A stretch of DNA of 64,000 nucleotides from Trichobilharzia szidati (taxonomy: Eukaryota; Platyhelminthes; Trematoda; Strigeidida; Schistosomatidae), in contig OX235277.1 of assembly GCA_944472155.2 (NCBI GenBank), positions 11,294,804 to 11,358,803 on the forward strand. Direction: 5' to 3'. Shown here piece by piece: positions 59,801-64,000 of the stretch; position 1 is the first letter of the stretch; each line of letters starts with the position of its first letter. A program made the position numbers and the translations under genes. Below the pieces are notes generated by a model that saw only the letters and a list, made by a program, of their open reading frames with translations, was not told the origin of the DNA and made no database searches.

Positions 59801-62117
59801 TTTAGTAAGAATTGCAATAGTTGACCTAAAACAAAATGTGTTTCATGTTACAACCATATCCTTAGTTATGATTAATACAATAGTGACAATAGTAATGGTT
59901 CCAAGGTCAGTGATGAGAATAGTATGAGCAGTTTATGCAGGTGGCGATGAGAATAGTGACTGTACTATGGTAATACAAGCAAATCAACAGTTAAATTTGG
60001 TCAAAATGGTGTTCAATTACAAGCCGCATAATAGTAAAGCCGAAAGTGATAGGCAACCGAAGTTGTTTTGAATAACAAACTAGTACAAAATGATTGAGGA
60101 ATGAAAAGGTATTGTAAGTTTCGATTAGTTAATCACATTTACTGAGGTGAGAAGAAAGACAGGAGTAGAACAAACTTATTTCCTTTATTAAAATTAGAGT
60201 TGTTCTCCATATTTTCCACGAACTCGCTGACCTCCATACAATGGAAATGAATCCGAGGGAGATCTAGCTGCTTGCTCATTTGCCTTGTCTTAATTTTAAC
60301 CATTCGAATATTGACAAATTGTAAGTACTCATGAGACAGACACTGATTTCCTGCTCAATTGAAATAGTTAGCGCTGACACATTTATACCACTGGTTATTA
60401 CACTGTGGAATGGCTAAAGGACTGCAGCAAGTTAATGAAGAGATTTTCTTACTTCAGGTGCATCATTTAGATGATGTTGCTTGTTCTGTTCATAAGATAC
60501 TTTTAACTACAAGTACAACCAATCACAGTCATCGTGGTTAATTCAGAAACAAACACTTCGTATGGCTCTCAAATAATAACAAAATGCTTCAAAATGGTGA
60601 CAAAAACGAAAAGTCATCGGAAACAAATTACGCTTCAGCTCTTCAGGAAATTTAAATTTGTTTTACACGAAAATCAATGAAATACAAAACAAGCACTAGA
60701 GTTAGTCTTGTACGTCAGTGATGGTTTTGTATTCTCTAGCGAATTAAATTTGCCGGTGGCATAAGTCTTCATTCAATAAATTATAATAATAACAGGAAGA
60801 TGAAAAGATTCTCGTTCTGTTATTGTGTTGTTCAGGTGTTCAGTGTTTTTGATGGAGAGTTGACAAGTTTCTTGTTTAACTGCGTTATTGTTTGTGATGA
60901 AATTGTGACAATGAAATTCACATTTTAGTAGAAACCGTTTACTGATATGAAACACACATTTTGTTATCGCGTAATAATCTACTCATTAGGCGGTCATCAC
61001 AATGCACGTTTGTTAATCAGTATATTCTCAGATTTCTCTATTCTCAGTTAAGAGGATTTGTGTGTAGTGCTTACTAGTCGAATTTCTCATTTTACAGATG
61101 CTCAACTTTTTATTGAAACTTAGCTGCCTTTAGACTCAAGTAAATCGAACTTCAACTCTCATCTCCATCACTTACGGTTTTCTTCAAATCCATGTGTGAA
61201 CCTCCGACTTTTCCACCATTCTATCAGTAAATATCTTACTTTGAAGTGGGACTTTTTGGATTTCTCTCACTGACTGCATTAGCATTCTATGCATTACTAG
61301 TGACTTGTAGTATTGAGTAGAGGGGTTGTAAGTGAATATGTCGACCCTACTCTGTTACATTCTATGAGAGATATTAGAGCATACTGCTAAATCCACTCAT
61401 AGCCTGAGACATTGATTGTTGTTTGATTACGATAACTAGGAAGTAAGATTCACAGTTAAACGTCGTTTCATATTGATGTGTGTGTTTGTGTGTGGCAGAT
61501 TGATTTTGTATTCAAACTAGTGTATATTTGTGATGTGCTTTAAAATCAGGTGCTAAGTAATGATTAATTGGAGAAATCTCAATTAAACTATAAAATTTTC
61601 ACGTGTAACAGTTTGAAGTTGTGTATTTGGAATACGTGTATGAATTTCAGTGCTGTTTGCAACTGCTCTCCATTCTCACAAGTTACAGGGAACTCTGAAG
61701 TAGTCAGTGAAAATAAGTGGTATACATCATATGTCACGGACATGGACGAAGTCGTTTGTGTCTGTTATTGTTTGAAAGGTAAAAAGCCAGAGAGAATGCT
61801 GTTAGTCTTCAACGAAATTCGCCTCCAAATGCTTGATTCATGATAGTACAACTAAAAGTAGCTTCATTCTAAAAAATTACCTTCATAAGTAATGCACGCT
61901 TTTTTAAAGTTCTATTTCAAAGTATTTACTCCTTGAAGCAATCAGCAGGAAGCTTGGCTTGATCTGCATTTCGAGCTAGATGGCACTCGTCAAGGAACTC
62001 TTATCTTTTCTGAAATTCAAGTGCTTCAGTCAAACACGTTATCACTGAGCTATTTCAGCAAGCGAATTGTCTGAGATGAAGCGACAAACTCAAAATCAAA
62101 GAAACAGCACTGCTACT
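59801..62117. other. No supported gene
   Basis: Spacer left of unit E. A 91-codon plus frame (61568-61843) follows a pyrimidine-poor GTGTGTGGCAG site and is rich in cysteine and valine, but shows no known domain and no second copy. A GT-rich run lies at about 61477-61495. Confidence 0.4.
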
Positions 62118-62285
62118 GAAGTTGAATTTGTTGTCGTTTTCGCTCTCAGTGACTATGACCAAACATCTTATGGAGAAATATATCCTCAGTGTATTCCTAA
62201 TGTTGCAATTGAAAAGGAAACATTGTCAAGTGTGAATGAATTCCTTCTTTTTGTACACCACCAGCTCCCTGATTTCAACAACTGA
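62118..62285 (+). CDS. Exon-like conserved frame of unknown function (unit E copy)
   Basis: This frame is the partner of 17772-17918 and is seven codons longer. It begins EVEFVVVFALSDYDQTS and ends QLPDFNN before TGA at 62283-62285. It can be extended upstream in frame to an ATG at 62067, but that part is not conserved in unit B, and a CAG at about 62106-62108 could be a splice acceptor. Differences from the B copy lean to third codon positions. I recognise no domain. Confidence that it is translated is low. Confidence 0.35.
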   Translation, partial: EVEFVVVFALSDYDQTSYGEIYPQCIPNVAIEKETLSSVNEFLLFVHHQLPDFNN

Positions 62286-62354
62286 TGACTGAACACTCGA
62301 GAATGAGGAATCATTTGTCAAAAGTGAAAATAGTCATCTACTGTGAACGGACAT

Positions 62355-62540
62355 TTTATTTATTTTTGATTTACAGCTTGATTCCACACCGTATTTTCAG
62401 TACAAGTATGGAATTTTCAGCATGGATATCGGTAGCCCAAATTTAGGCCGACCATAGATATCGGGTGTGCGCCGGCAGGGGATCGAACCCCGGACCATAA
62501 GCATGGTCGGCGAGAGTCCTAACCACTGTGCCACCGACGC
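62355..62540 (-). mobile_element. tRNA-derived SINE inserted in unit E
   Basis: This is the best preserved of the four SINEs. The minus strand starts GCGTCGGTGGCAC, with A box TGGCACAGTGG (62523-62533) and B box GGTTCGATCC (62480-62489), and ends in an A/T-rich tail (AAATAAATAAAAT). Unit B has uninterrupted sequence at the equivalent place (about 17975), so this is a clean insertion. ACAT flanks it on both sides (62351-62354, 62541-62544). It lacks the CTGATGA hammerhead core known from the schistosome Sm-alpha SINE. Confidence 0.8.
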
Positions 62541-63185
62541 ACATGGTCGTTGCAATCAGAATCTATGAAATGTTTATTGGCCTTGCTTCCTACTCATGCT
62601 CTTCTCATTTCGTTACCCTGAAAGTCAGTGTCAATGCAAACGTCTCTTCAGAACAATTTTCTCTAAATAACTTACACAGTGAATACTGGATTCTGAAGTA
62701 ACAGTCTACAGATACAATTTATCATATACTGTGAACCAGTGGGCAATCAGCAGAATAAACATTCAACCTCTTTGGTGCAGTTGGAAACCACATCTGAAAG
62801 TGTAAATATCAACTGGTACACAACCCACATCTATGTCACAGCTTTGCTATACATTGGAAACAATCCCAATACTTTCTCATTCTTATGAGTATCAATATTT
62901 CACACATATCCCTACTGTCGAATTCATCTAATGTAAACATCACTCTCCAAAATTGACGAAGCATCTCATGCTCACAATCACAATGATCATCCAAGTTATC
63001 AACAGAGAGAAGTTGAAGTCTACCCTCATGAACCTCTCTACATCAAGGAAATTACTACACAACCGACATTTCCAATAGCTAAATAGTAAATTAGACATCT
63101 ACCAAATTTCAAATAATACCCAGCCGACCTCATGAACACAAATCTACTATTATCACAAAATAATGCACATCACAATTTAACATAC

Positions 63186-63261
63186 CTGAAGCCCGTACAA
63201 CCTGGTCGCCCATTACCACAATTGACAATACCAATATCATGAGCAACGAAGAAGTGTGCAT
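63186..63261 (-). pseudogene. Orphan signal-peptide exon, gene copy E
   Basis: The exon has ATG, a hydrophobic core (LLMILVLSIVV), the AS-G end and a GTATGT donor, all intact. It is 76 nt long like the other four. The matching cysteine exon that should lie 2-3 kb to the left is absent because of the deletion at about 62795, and no other such exon lies between here and unit D. It could only yield a peptide by splicing about 17 kb to the unit D exon or to some unseen exon, so I call it a broken copy. Confidence 0.75.
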
Positions 63262-63299
63262 AGTCGGATTATTATGGCCACAGTGTAAAGAGGAGCGAT

Positions 63300-63307
63300 A
63301 TTATATA
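63300..63307 (-). promoter_or_regulatory. TATA box, gene copy E
   Basis: TATATAAT on the minus strand at the conserved 39-nt distance from the start codon, so the promoter may still fire although the gene body is gone. Confidence 0.5.
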
Positions 63308-64000
63308 TTTCCCGCTGTATCCAAATTGTGGATATATCTATGCCATTGTGTTCACACACGAATGAAGATTGTTCACACTGGAACATGAGTGAACATTTCG
63401 TTATGCACAGGGATTAGTGGAAACGTAGTCAGTGTAGTGAGATCAATGAGAAGAACACGAGTATTCGTCACGTAATTTATTGTAATTGAATGTAACATTG
63501 AGGATATACATGGTGTCCGTGAGTAGTTGTATTGTGTGCATTGTGGAATAGACCAAGTCAATTATTATAATTCTATTCCAATAGTTGTTTGCACACACAC
63601 ATAAGTTCTACTTCTTCACTGCACATGATCATACTGACTGTTCGAATTGTTATTTTCATTCTCATTTTGTATTCGGATGAATGTGACTAAAATATGGTTG
63701 ACGCCCTGGCGATAATCTCGCTGGAAATAATAACAAAAATATATAGAACTTGTTGTTACACGTAAACGAATAATGTAACAGAATTATGAATAATTTGGTT
63801 TCCATGTTACATGTGGAACATTGATCGAAAATGAAGAGGAGAGAGGAACCAGTTGGGCATTGACGAAGTGAGTTCGACATGACTTACTGTATGTAACACT
63901 TCAAATTGAATAAAACGTTTCTGCGTTTTAGAATTCACACCTGTGTTCCAGTTTCAGATTACCACGCTTAGAGTTTTGTAGACGACTGATTGAATTATAA

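Larger units (their letters stand above)
62118..64000. repeat. Tandem repeat unit E (partial, runs off the right edge)
   Basis: 62118-62790 matches unit B from 17772 to about 18230, apart from a SINE insertion. At about 62791-62797 the sequence jumps to the equivalent of 21082 in unit B. From there to the window end it matches the region around and upstream of exon 1. The skipped stretch of about 2.85 kb holds the polyadenylation site, the cysteine exon and most of the intron. Confidence 0.8.

Noticed and set aside
62355..62540. A tRNA gene at the A/B box pair
   Set aside because: There is no paired acceptor stem or anticodon arm, and the same head is followed by a SINE body in several diverged copies.
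1..64000. CRISPR arrays, operons or bacterial insertion sequences
   Set aside because: No regularly spaced repeats, no prokaryotic gene packing and no IS-type ends are present; the sequence is clearly eukaryotic.

Overview
The window looks like non-coding-rich nuclear DNA of a digenean flatworm, most likely a blood fluke (Schistosoma or a close relative). It is AT-rich, has no prokaryotic-style gene packing, and carries spliced mini-genes, RTE-clade non-LTR retrotransposons with (TAA)n tails, Penelope-like elements, a CR1/Jockey-type element and tRNA-derived SINEs. The species assignment is inference; no housekeeping gene or RNA gene is present to confirm it.

The main content is a tandem array of one small secreted-peptide gene, always on the minus strand. 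Five repeat units are visible: A (about 4666-9420), B (17772-22960), C (29456-35240), D (44818-49740) and E (62118 to beyond the right edge). In A-D the gene has two coding exons. A 76-nt exon encodes a 25-residue signal peptide and ends in a phase-1 GTATGT donor. Two to three and a half kb away, a 188-194-nt exon encodes a 62-64-residue peptide with 12 cysteines (11 in C). Its C-terminal half has classic inhibitor-cystine-knot spacing (C-x6-C-x5-CC-x3-C-x4-C). A TATA box lies 39 nt upstream of the start codon in all five units. Unit E keeps the promoter and signal exon but has lost the cysteine exon through a deletion of about 2.9 kb. The cysteine exon differs far more between copies A, B and C than the non-coding DNA around it, which suggests rapid diversification of the mature peptide. 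I do not recognise a named gene for this family.

Between and inside the units is retroelement material. 55771-59038 is a nearly full-length but frameshifted RTE element (minus strand) with an 11-bp target-site duplication. 39328-40478 is an internally deleted derivative with its own 11-bp duplication. 6591-6699 is a 109-bp 5'-truncated insertion. Older RTE debris lies near 13.9, 16.6, 17.7, 28.9, 34.1, 48.6 and 49.9 kb. Penelope-like remnants with RT and/or GIY-YIG domains lie at 10.6-11.3, 23.5-25.1, 42.7, 59.1-59.7 kb and inside every intact unit's intron. A CR1/Jockey-like RT remnant lies at 43.7-44.8 kb, and four tRNA-derived SINEs at 11.4, 13.3, 42.3 and 62.4 kb.

The spacers are themselves partly duplicated: 254-1024 matches 14562-15346, 25070-26300 matches 40650-41850, and the right flanks of C and D match over about 1.2 kb. 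The array therefore probably grew by duplicating 13-16-kb segments. The remaining stretches (roughly 1-2.8, 3.1-4.6, 9.4-10.5, 11.6-13.3, 15.3-16.4, 26.3-28.8, 35.2-39.3, 50-55.5 and 59.8-62.1 kb) show nothing I can support as a gene.
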